A stretch of 64,000 nt of DNA from Poecilobothrus nobilitatus (taxonomy: Eukaryota; Arthropoda; Insecta; Diptera; Dolichopodidae): positions 175,458,200-175,522,199 of the forward strand of contig OX352774.1 of the NCBI GenBank assembly GCA_947095535.1, in the 5' to 3' direction. Shown here in pieces: positions 11,034-20,940 of this stretch; position 1 is the stretch's first letter; every line of letters begins with the position of its first letter. A program made the position numbers and the translations under genes. The notes beneath the pieces are model-generated. The model saw only the letters and a list, made by a program, of their open reading frames with translations. It was not told the origin of the DNA and did not search any database.

Positions 11034-12633
11034 TTACATATTTTCCAAAAACTTTCTCAAAAATTCTATTTGATTATCGACGGACGAACTGCCGGTTCCA
11101 CCAATAACATTATATTGCTCTACACTAGCATTATAATCAAAAATTTTATTAACATCCGAATCAAAGTGAGCAAATTTTGATAGGCTTTGAAGATCTATGT
11201 CAGCTAAATCTACATTACTTTCTTCAGCATATGTAACAATTTTTCCCACCGTATGGTGTGCGGTACGAAATGGAATTCCTTTTTTGACCAAATAATAAGT
11301 CTGAAAATTAAAAAGTAAACAAATAAACTATTAGATAAATTAAAAATTTAAAATATATATTTACCAAATCTGTGGCTAACATATCTGAATTCAAAGCTTT
11401 AAGCATTGATTCTTCTTTAATTTCTAAAGACAATAAAACACCAGACACTATATTTAAAGATTTTTTCGACAAATCGAAAGCTTCAAAAACAAAACTTTTA
11501 TCCATTTGTAAATCTTTGTTATAAGTGGATGGAATTCCTTTTACAGTCATCATAATTCCAGTCAATGATGCGAATATTTTTCCAGATAAGCCACGTATCA
11601 ATTCTAAACTATCTGGGTTACGTTTTTGTGGCATAAGACTACTTCCAGTTGAAAATTCATCGGATATTCGTACAAAATTAAATTCTTTTGTAGCATAAAT
11701 TATTAAATCTTCAGCCAGTCGAGACAAATGCAATCCAATCATGTTTAATATGAAAATAAATTCAACTAAAATTAAAAAGGAACTAGTTATATATATTATA
11801 GAAAATATTTTAAATAATAAAATAACTTATAAAATCACGATCACCAACAGCATGCATACTATTTTGTGTTACTTTTGTAAATCCCAACTTTTTTGCTAAC
11901 AAATTTCTATCAATGTTAAATGGATTTCCAGCTAAAGCACCACTTCCTAATGGAAGAGTATTAGATCTGGTTTCATAATCCAATAAACGTAAACTATCTT
12001 CATGTAAAGCAAATGCATGACTTAAAAGCCAATGAGAAAATTTAATTGGTTGAGCTCGCTGTAAATGAGTATAACCAGGCATCAATGCTAATTTGAACAT
12101 AGTAGCTACTTTTAAATGTGATTGAATAGTTAGTTTGAGGCATTTTTTTATTTCGGAAGTAGCTTTTCTAATCCATAATCGCATATCGGTAATAACTTAT
12201 CAAAAAATTAAATAGTTATTTTGTTAATAATGGTTATAAAATTCATACTTTATAATGAGAAATAATAATAAATGTTTAAATAATGTTGTTAGTTACCTTG
12301 ATCATTTCTACTTCGTCCAGTATGCAATTTCTCTCCAACCTTACCAATATGTTCAATTAGGCACCTTTCATTCACTGTATGCACATCTTCATCTGTATCT
12401 TGAAAGACAATGGCTTTCTCAATCCAATCATAACGGACTAATTCTAATCCTTTATGAATTTCCATACATTCATTGGTACTGAGTAAGCCAACTTCGGTTA
12501 AAATTTCTGCATATGCTTTACTACCATCAATATCCTCAGCAAATAAACGACTATCAACTGGTAAACTACAATTTAATTCTATTAAATTTGAATTCGTTTT
12601 TGAATTAAAACAACCGCCCCATAACTTAGCCAT
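11034..12633 (-). CDS. ASL: Argininosuccinate lyase
   Basis: Exons, complement of 11034-11300, 11365-11765, 11827-12195 and 12297-12633, encode 457 residues, close to the roughly 465 of the family. The enzyme splits argininosuccinate into arginine and fumarate, the last step of arginine synthesis, as a cytosolic homotetramer. The first residues (MAKLWGGCF) match the family N-terminus and fix the start. HTGRSRNDQ (104-112) is a substrate loop. GYTHLQRAQP (153-162) carries the conserved His156. GSSLMPQKRNP (277-287) is the fumarase/aspartase superfamily signature, with the Ser loop of the active site. The gene crosses three introns of 64, 61 and 101 bp, all GT-AG and in phase. All motifs are intact, so it is probably functional. 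delta-crystallin-like duplication is not seen. The 3' end converges on the Maf gene. Confidence 0.95.
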
Positions 12634-13340
12634 ATTTAATTAATTTTTGTTTTTAGTAAAGTACAAAGCGAGTTAGCAGTTATCAGCATCGGAGACAAAT
12701 ATGTTAACTAATTGTATGTACATGTATGTATATACAAACATCTAATTAATGACAAATAAGTTATTTTTTTTATATTGGTTATTTTTTTTTATTACATATA
12801 AAAAAAACTTAGTAAAAAAGAGTACACATTTTTGATGTTTTTAATCTAAAAGAAGAGCGTTTTTTGTAATTAGAGGGCATTATGGAATTAAGAATATTAA
12901 ATAATATTATTTAATACTTTTAAAAAAAGATGTTTGAAATGATCTCTTTATAGAAATAATACATGTATGTATGTACATATGTAGTTATTTAGCATTCAAA
13001 AACAAAAAAATATGTGTCAACAAATTTGTAAATATTTAAAAAAGTTTTAAAATTATCTCATTTCATATTTTAAACTACAGGTTATCTTTACGGGCTATCT
13101 GTAATTTTAAAAAATTGTCAGTTTCAATTTTAAATTCAACAAAAACTTTTATTACCGCTTTGAATACGTTAATAGTAGATTGAATAAAAAATTAGAAACG
13201 AGTCAATTCATAGTAGTAGTATTATTTAATTTAATTTTATGCAATATTAATAATTAAATTTTCAAACTTAAGTGCATCAAACAATGATTTTAATTAGTTT
13301 CACTAAGTCGTTATTAACGACTTAATATTTTGCTAACGAA
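12634..13340. other. Intergenic region upstream of argininosuccinate lyase
   Basis: AT-rich, with simple repeats (TATGTATG and TTTTTTT runs) and no coding exon. It should contain the lyase promoter on the minus strand; I cannot name a core element. Near 13307-13323, 'gtcgttattaacgactta' is a short inverted repeat that recurs at about 13432-13443, next to the TIR element. Confidence 0.35.
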
Positions 13341-13344
13341 AATT

Positions 13345-14825
13345 GCTTTCTAATGACATTTTTAAAATCGACTTTATTTTAAAAGTAACTATAAATTTTA
13401 CTTTTGTTTGAAGCTGCTTTTGAAGTTGCTATTAACGACTTAAAATAGGAATTTTTTAAAATTGACATTTTGGTTTGGTATAAAATAAAAAATTTATGAA
13501 TTTTCTTTAATTATAAACATTATTTATTTTTATGTGAAGTAGCCAAGCAGGGATTTATTCGTTTTTTAAATATTACCATTGATAAATTTATCATTTTTGT
13601 TTATTTGTATTTTAATAAGTATTTACATTTTTATACGCCGACTTTAGAACATCCAGCCATTATAATGTTATCGCAGTCAAAATCTGCTGTGTAAACTTCA
13701 AAATCAGGTGGCGTTGGTGATTTTATAGAAAAATTGAATTCACTCGGCTCTTTTGGTGAATTTCTCTCTCCAGTTTTTTTCTGTTTTTGGCAGAATAAAG
13801 AAATATGTGATTTAGCAACTAAGTATACATTGCCATTGTTACTAAAGTTTTTTGCTTTTATATTATATGTAATATAATATTATTATTTGCTTTTATATTA
13901 TAATAATATTGTATCCTGAAGCTTAAAATATTGTAGCAAATTCTTTCCATGCCTTATTTTGTGCACTAAAAAACGTAGAATTGTTTTTGCTATATAATAT
14001 CAATAAACGGTTGGTTCAATAAATCAATTTGAAGGTCTAGCGCGTATATATCTTTAAAAAAAATAGTGAATCTAAATTTAAATATATGTATGTATATGTA
14101 GGTATATTGATTGTTCAATTTACTGCTTTTATTTCTTTGTTTTGTTTATTTTCCACCTTTCTATTTTTAAATATTTTAACGTTGTTTTAAAAAAAAATAT
14201 TTATTGTTTTTTCGACATAATAAAGACTGACTTCAGAATTGCATATATCTGCAGTATTACTACAGTATTACTACTTTTACTACAATGTAGATATAAACCA
14301 CAAATATACAATGCATTTATTTACATTACATATAAAATTTTTGAAGTGTAAACATCTGCTTAAAATTGTCAAAAACTATTTTACCTTTTTTTTTTTTTTT
14401 AAAATCCAATTTAATAATGACTCCAACCAAAAAAGATAACAAAGATCAAAATACAAAACGATTAATGTATATACTAAGCAGCTACAAATTTGTGTATAGG
14501 TACATAAAATAACCACTTTATAAATATTATCTGCGTATAACAAACAAATATTGAATGCAAAACTTTGTACATATCTGTGCATATATAAACTTTTTGAACG
14601 CTATATCAGATACTTTGTACAATTTTAAGTCTACAGTATATCTACTACTACAGATACTCTACAGTATATCTACAATTTTAAGTCTGGGAAACTATCACAA
14701 TTCAATTTACAGTCAACTTTAAATTGTTAAATAGTATCATTTATAAAAGTTGACTTTAAAAGTTTTTTCTAAAATTTAAGTTACTGCTAAAATAAAGTCG
14801 ATTTTAAGAAAATGTTATTAGGTAA
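13345..14825. mobile_element. DNA-transposon-like element with about 60-bp terminal inverted repeats
   Basis: The left end (13350-13405: 'taatgacatttttaaaatcg', then 'actttattttaaaagtaact') is inverted at 14770-14820, where the minus strand reads 'taataacattttcttaaaat', then 'cgactttattttagcagtaa'. The element is about 1.48 kb. The inside is AT-rich, with one segment of higher coding character at 13636-13784. The superfamily is unknown; TA or longer target duplication could not be resolved because the flanks are AT-rich. Confidence 0.6.
13636..13784 (-). CDS. Possible terminal exon of an unidentified protein inside the TIR element
   Basis: Reading the minus strand after a plausible acceptor (GCCAAAAACAG), an open frame of about 48 codons gives KKTGERNSPKEPSEFNFS, then IKSPTPPDFEVYTADFD and CDNIIMAGCSKVGV, ending in TAA. 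GC content and amino-acid use are more coding-like than the surroundings. No upstream exon was found and I do not recognise the family. It may be the remains of the element's own transposase or a captured gene end. Confidence 0.3.
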
Positions 14826-15640
14826 GGGCCACTGTTTATTATTTAAAATTTACTAATATGTATATTAAATATAAGAAATTTATTTATATTTTTTTGATAT
14901 ACCTACCTATAATTTTTATGTAATATTATTTTGCTTCAAATTTTTTTATCAGACACAGTCAAGTCTTGTATATTGAACACACGTGTGTTGCGTACTGAAA
15001 TTTCTTTTCGTTTTACGTCAACACCCCCTTCTACTAATTTGTACTTTTATTTCTTTTGTCGTCTTTTTTCATCGCTCTATTGATCTTTTTGATAATTATT
15101 GTATTCTATTACAAGATGTTGGTTCAAAATATTAGTGTAAATAAATTCTTATCTACACACTCCTTAAAATTTATAAAAAAAAGCTCAATTATATTTTTTT
15201 ATATATAAAAATGTAATTGAGGGGTCTTTATTAAAAACAAAAAAATTACTTTAGGAATAATCTAATTGATATAAATAAAATGACAGGTTTTTTTTAAAAC
15301 ACTTAGTAGTTATTTATTAATTATTAACATTGAAATACGATATAAATCATCAATTACATATTTATAATGAATAAAAATCAAATAATCAATCAAAAGAAAA
15401 GAATTGTACTTTGATACAACCTAACTATACCGTTTTTTTTATTGAAATATTAAAACTCATCAAAATAATGTCCTTAATTCAATCAAATCAAAAGGGAATT
15501 CAAAAAAAAAAACTAAAAATTAATATGGATTATTATCTATTCAATGATAATCAATGTTTTTTTTTTATTAGGTTAGATAATATAATTGTTATTAACTGTA
15601 ACATTATGAGTATTTTATCAATAATAACTTGGGGTGGCTA
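14826..15640. other. AT-rich non-coding stretch
   Basis: Nothing recognisable. ORF-like runs (15411-15698) are short and lysine/asparagine rich, as expected from AT-rich DNA. A small palindrome around 'acacacgtgtgt' is present near 14978. Confidence 0.4.
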
Positions 15641-15644
15641 CGAA

Positions 15645-16510
15645 ATTTCGCGTTTCAAAATCTCGGATGTTAAAATATCGCGTTTTAAAACCAATTAATT
15701 TTTTTTATTTAATCAAATAAGTTTGGTGGTTCAAATAATACAATTGAAAAGGAAATATTATAAAATATAAAATTTTTACTTTTTGGTAATATTTTCTAGG
15801 AAAAGAGAGTAACGCTGATTTTGAATACAACTGGAGCATCCCTTCTTATTCACAACCTCACATATACAATATATATATATGTGTATATTTTAGAAAAAGC
15901 GAATACCCTGATTTTAAATATAATTAAAATCCTCCTAATTATATTTTATACATACATATTTAAAAATAAACTTAAAATAGTGGGGGCTTCCGTACCCAAA
16001 TAATTGCTAAATAAATCCGTCCCAAACATTTATTTTTGTAGATATAATACAATAAGGCGTTTAATATAGCTGCACTCCCCAAACCTCCGCTAAACATATT
16101 ATTGGAACTCAAATTTTATTTCCGATTCTAAAATTCTACGTAATTTTGTACAAACATATATTTTATGATTGATAAAAGCTGATTTTGTAACCAATTCTAA
16201 AAATACTTAAAAAAAAACTGTCGACATTTTTTTTTAACATAGAAATTCACCTTTTTTTTTGGCATTTTATATTTAAATTTGTTTGGCTATTCGACTATTC
16301 GGCTATTTTTTATTCTACATTTTTTTCTCAACTCCCAATAATTTTTGTATTTTTCAATTTCTATTTTTTTGAGAAAACGCGAGATTTTGATTCACGAGAT
16401 TTTAAGAGACAAGATTTCAAAACACGAGATTTTAAAAATAAAGAACGAGATTTATAAAAGTACGAGATTTTGAGACACGAGATTCTTATTAGCGAGATTT
16501 TGATACGCAT
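15645..16510. mobile_element. Element with subterminal CGAGATTTT array and internal repeated units
   Basis: The right end (16378-16505) holds eight copies of a CGAGATTTTRA-like word spaced about 15-20 bp apart. The left end (15648-15695) holds the same word inverted ('tttcaaaatctcg', 'aaaatatcgcgtttt'). Between them are repeated AT-rich units with words such as 'aaaatcctcctaatta', 'tacatatttaaaaata' and 'aaacctccgctaaaca'. The same units reappear at 39960-40330. The structure resembles foldback or multi-binding-site DNA elements. No coding sequence. Confidence 0.5.
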
Positions 16511-18554
16511 CATAATAACATTTTATAAAAATTGAACAGAAAATAAAAAAAAATTCAAATTATTATTCAATGTTTGACGAGGTTTGATTGTTAAAATATA
16601 ATCAAACATAATGATATAATAAAAATAATACAAGTTGTTGTACAGGTCGTTATAGAAGTTTGTAATACAAGTAATTGTACGAATAAATTAGATTTTATAT
16701 AGAAGAAAAGAATGCAACGATTATAAAAGAAGATGAAATAATACATACTAATTTTCAGCACATTTCTCATAAAATTAAAAAAAAATGTGCTAATTAGTTT
16801 CTCTTTGTGTATTTGTCCGTCCGTTTACAAAAATTCTTTATTGTTTGAGATAAGCCAATAAAAAACTAATTTTTATATATAACATGATATAACGAAGCAA
16901 TATCTGCTAAAGTTAGAAAGCTTCTTTTTTTATTCAAATGGTTAATTTTGATTTTACAGCTTGATTTTACAGCTTGGCTCTAATGTTAAAATGCTAAAAA
17001 AAATCCTTCTCATATATTTTATACAAAATAATGTGCTAAAAATTATGATTTAAAAGCTGAAATTTTATGAACTGATAGCAAAGATTCCAAATTTTATATT
17101 AATATAAAATTCGAGATATGTGGGTAAATATTTCATGAAGAAAACTTTAAATGAAAATAGGCATTTTATAGGTATGTATAAAAAAGAAATTTTTTTCTTT
17201 AAATCCATCCAATTTATTCCACCATTCTACAATTACTTTTTTAAAAGAAGCTGAAAAAATGTGATAATAAAATTCGTTGTGTTATTTTTTTTGTTGCCTG
17301 TTGTGAAGTATATTACCAATCTCATTGAAAGCTTTTAAAGAAAGTTTTATAGTGGTAAAGAGAATGAAGGGTTTCTTTTTTTAAAGTTATTTTTTAATTA
17401 AAATATTATTAATATATTTTAAATCTGAATACATCAAAAGATTTCTTAAAGATGAAATTTTATGGCTACCTTTTGATGAATTTGAAAAAAATGAATATTT
17501 TTCAAGTTATAAGGGTTTAAGCTTTACCACTATTTAGATTCACCATCATTCCCATAAGAGTACGTATGAATTTTTGCCAAAAGCTTACCACTATTAGGCT
17601 TTCCTTTCTACATGTCACGGTCTGTAAAACACTATTGTTACTTGTTAATCGTGGTTATATCTAAAATTCTGTTAGATATATTTTCAATCTGAGAATTAAA
17701 AATACCAACATGAAATTTCTGATACATTATAAATCAAGATAGAATGAGTTTTAATAATTTCTGCAAATCAATATTCAAGTTTTCCATTCTTTTAAGAAAA
17801 GTATGCTAGAAAAAGGGATATGATGAATAGTGTATAAAGAAGTGGAAATATAGTGAGAGTGAGTTATTAAATTATTTATTCTTATTAATTGATTGGAATT
17901 AATTTCATACTAAATTACTATATTAGATTATAGTACCGGGCATAATTGTCGAATTGATTTAAGAAATTATGATTCGAAGTTTTTTTAACGTAAAGTCTAA
18001 CTAAAGCATCATAATTATTTCAAATCTCTTTTCTCTGATTTTTAACTTTTAACTCAGAATTTTTTATCTACTAATTTGTAAGCATTTGTCGCCTATAGCA
18101 TTGTTCTAATGTTATTATAATTTAGTTTAGTACAATGCTATTAGCAATAATTTATTAATATTTTACCATTATAATTGTATCGTAAATTTAATCTGAATTG
18201 TAATATTAAAACACTTTATCGTATATTCAAAGTTATATCAATAATGTTCTTTATTATACAGAGTTTAAGTTCTCCCTCATTCCATTACTTTCATACAAGT
18301 ACACTGTAAGCAAAAATTCATCACATCATCACTAATTTAGAAATTAGAATAAGTAGTATTTAAAGAAATACATAGTAATAAGTCATACTTGAAATAAATA
18401 ACATCGAAGAAAAAAAAATGAATGGTTAAATAATTAAAAGTGGTAAATCGACAGATATACATATCATATTATTTTCAGCAAACTGAAAAGTAGAATAATT
18501 GGAAATAATCATCTTGACATGTAGAAGTACTGAAATTGTTAATTTGTTTATATT
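16511..18554. other. AT-rich non-coding stretch with a short family-3 repeat fragment
   Basis: No gene is visible. At 16757-16860 there is a diverged end of the hairpin repeat found at 49141: 'agcacattt...aaatgtgct', then 'attagtttctctttg' and 'gtccgtccgttta'. The rest is A/T-rich sequence without recognisable structure. Confidence 0.4.
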
Positions 18555-19808
18555 ACGAGCCTTAATCACTATTAATTGATACAGCATGTTTTTGCCATAT
18601 ATTGCTATTTTTGTAATTAATTTTTAAATACTCAAGTAAGTGTTTTAATTTTTATTTATATATTTTCGAAAGACATATTCTTAATATACAATTTCACATC
18701 AATAAAATATTTTAATTCAAAAAATTAACATTCGTTGCTGAAATTAATGAAATCACATTATTAAATAAGTGTAAAATCAGGTGACCATTAATAATTGATA
18801 CAGTTATAAAAACTTAGATTAATACTGGGTTGCGTCACCTTTTACCGTTTACACTTATTACTGCTTCAATTATTTTAAGCATTGAATCCACAAGATGTTT
18901 GCATTCATTTGGGGTTATGGAAGACCATATTTCTTGATATTTTTTCTTTAAACCAACTATAGCTCGTTACGGCTCATTCCTGAGTTTCCTTTTCATTAAT
19001 CTTCAGAGTGATTTTTTAGGATTTAAATCTGGACTAGATGATGGCCAATCTAACACATCTAAGTTGTTATAGTTTAACCAATATTTAGTTTTTTTGGCCG
19101 TATTTGATGAGGCCCCATCCTGTTGAAACCTAAATTCTTTGTATGTTGTTAATGTTGATATTGACGGAATTAAGCTTTCTTCCAAAATATTTATATATTT
19201 TTCGGCATTTATGGTCCCATCAACAAATTTTAATTTACCTAGGCCCTTAACACTTGTAGCCGTGGAACCAGGAATTTTAAATTTTTTTATAATGTTTACT
19301 ATGGTGGCTCCAGCTAAATCAATTTTTTTTGCTATTTCACCATAAATCTTTCCAGATTTGAGGTTTTTAATAATTAAATTTCTAATTTCTTCCGAAACTT
19401 GCTTTCCGCGTGTCATGATGAATTATAAATGGTATAACATTAAAAATAAAGCATTTTTATAGGTTTAATTACTCTTTCGATAAAAGATAACGTTTTTAAT
19501 TCTCATCAAATATTTTAAGTTGGAAAATAATTAAAACAATAATAATTAATGTTTTTATAGGTGTATCAATTATTTGTGGCCACCTGATTTCACTTTGTTT
19601 TAAAATTGTATTTTATTAATTTAAGAGAACAATGTTGTTTTTGTGAACTAAAATATTGTGTTTATATGTTAATATAGATTAGAGATAGAACTATCAAAAA
19701 AATATAATTTAAATTTAAAACTTTTATTTCACTACTTAAAAATTAAGCGTTTAAATAAAAATACTTGAAAGAATTGTGCTGTATCAATTAATAGTGGTTA
19801 GGGCTCGT
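18555..19808 (-). mobile_element. Tc1-like transposon with long IR/DR-type inverted repeats
   Basis: About 270-bp imperfect inverted repeats bound the element. The outer ends read ACGAGCCTTAATCACTATTA at 18555 and, on the minus strand from 19808, ACGAGCCCTAACCACTATTA. Each arm carries a second related site at its inner end ('aataattgatacagttataa' near 18790; 'aataattgatacacctataa' on the minus strand near 19575). Paired outer and inner 'attgatac' sites fit the IR/DR layout of Tc1 relatives. The interior is a transposase pseudogene. Length is about 1254 bp. Confidence 0.82.
18835..19416 (-). pseudogene. Tc1-family (DD34E) transposase, internally deleted and mutated
   Basis: Starts with MTRGKQVSEEIRNLIIKNL, a Tc1-type helix-turn-helix region (about residues 1-50), and then jumps to GLGKLKFVDGTINAEKY. 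The stretch between, which in Tc1 relatives holds the rest of the DNA-binding domain and the first catalytic Asp, is missing. FQQDGASSNTAKKTKYW supplies the second Asp and SPDLNPKKSL the third region, where the Glu expected 35 residues later is Lys. A TGA at 19003 replaces a probable Trp codon. A second in-frame stop (TAA) follows 14 codons later, after which KKKYQEIWSSI and NECKHLVDSMLK continue in the same frame to TGA at 18835. It cannot encode active transposase. Confidence 0.88.
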
Positions 19809-19913
19809 ATAACAAATTATATTGATATTTGAATATTTGTTTGTTTAAATCAGAATATTTGCGAAATCTGCTAGTTGTAAGTTATTTTTACATTTAATAT
19901 TTATTTTTTATTT

Positions 19914-20093
19914 TAGTGCATTTTGCTGCCACATAAATGTAATAAGAAAATTACATAGCCGTTCCTTTTCAGGCGTGGCTGTACATGGCGTAAGCGGGAA
20001 TTACTCTTTCGACGTGTGTGGGATTCGAATCCACACTCGCTCGGTGTTTACAGCGCATTTTATACGCTCTCACCCACTAGGCAACCGAGGCCC
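19914..20093 (-). repeat. tRNA-derived SINE, family S, copy 1
   Basis: On the minus strand the head reads GGGCCTCGGTTGCCTAGTGG with an A-box-like TAGTGGGTGAGAG, then a B box (GATTCGAATCC at about 20019-20029), and a body ending in 'acataaatgtggcagc'-like sequence. It matches copies at 50306-50469 and 61075-61271. Flanks are AT-rich; no clear target duplication. Confidence 0.78.
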
Positions 20094-20540
20094 TTTAATA
20101 TTTTGTTTCTTACATGTTTATATTTTTTAATTATTTATATAATGATAAGGTATTAATTATTATTTTGCCTTATATTAATTTATAATGGCGAATTAAATCT
20201 ATAATGGCGAATTGATAAAAGAAGATAAAAATATTTACACTTGGGTTAGAATAAGAGTTTGAACCTGGGCTCCCCAAATGAAAGATCGACACCCTAATTT
20301 AATTATTGTGTCATTCAAATGTAAAATGTAGAAAATAAATAAATAAAGATATGCTTAAAGGATAGAAACTTGAACTTCAAAGATAAATAAGATCTTTGAA
20401 AATAAGTAAAAAATAAATTCAGAAAAGATTTGTATTAAATGTAGAGAAGGAGTTTATAGGAGTTATAAGGAGGTTTACATGAAAAAATTTAGCAATCTGG
20501 ATATTTCAGAAAATATTTTAAAGCTAAGATAATGAGTGAA
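20094..20540. other. AT-rich spacer with a possible tRNA-like fragment
   Basis: At about 20250-20295 the minus strand reads 'gagcccaggttcaaactctt', like a T arm with B box, preceded by 'agggtgtcgatctttcattt'. This may be the 3' half of another tRNA-derived SINE. It is too short to assign. Nothing else is seen. Confidence 0.3.
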
Positions 20541-20544
20541 ATGT

Positions 20545-20750
20545 ATAAAACTGAGCTTAAACTTAAACTTCACTTTTTTAAACAAAACTACGCTTAAACT
20601 CGTGTGTTGATAGTTAAGTTTAAGCTCAGTTTTATGCATGTGACCCAATGGGTCGAATGCATAAAACTGAGTTTAAACTCAAATTAAACGAGTTTACGAG
20701 TTTAAGTCTAGTTTTGTTTGAAAAGTGAGATTTAAATTCAACATCGGTTT
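20545..20750. repeat. Long palindrome (foldback MITE)
   Basis: Two arms of about 90-100 bp are near-perfect inverted copies around a centre at about 20640-20657 ('gtgacccaatgggtc'). The left arm has 'ttcacttttttaaacaaaac' and 'cttaaactcgtgtg'; the right arm on the minus strand has 'ctcacttttcaaacaaaact' and 'cttaaactcgtaaac'. Inside the left half is a second smaller inverted pair ('aaactgagcttaaactt' at about 20549 and 'aagtttaagctcagttt' at about 20617). Non-coding. Confidence 0.75.
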
Positions 20751-20872
20751 TTACAGGTACTGTGGTACATAAATGTGCCAGGTAGCTATAACCCCTGTTT
20801 CCTGATAGGAATGTGGGGTATACGGGATATTATGTGATATATTAAGTATTTATATATTGCGATATATGAATA

Positions 20873-20940
20873 TTTTTTTTTTTTTTTTTATTATAATTAT
20901 TGTACCCAGCCGGGAATCGAACCCGAGAGTCGACTCAATG
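20873..20940 (-). repeat. 3' fragment of a second tRNA-derived SINE
   Basis: On the minus strand a perfect T arm, CGGGTTCGATTCCCG, is followed by GCTGGGT and then an AT-rich run ending in poly(A) (poly(T) on the plus strand at 20873-20890). This is the expected 3' half plus tail of a tRNA-derived retroposon. No D-arm half is visible, so it is not a tRNA gene. Confidence 0.55.

Noticed and set aside
19139..19345. Plus-strand open frame across the Tc1-like transposase
   Set aside because: It is antisense to a recognisable transposase and matches nothing itself.
20905..20940. Possible tRNA gene on the minus strand
   Set aside because: Only the T-arm half is present; no D arm or anticodon arm lies upstream.
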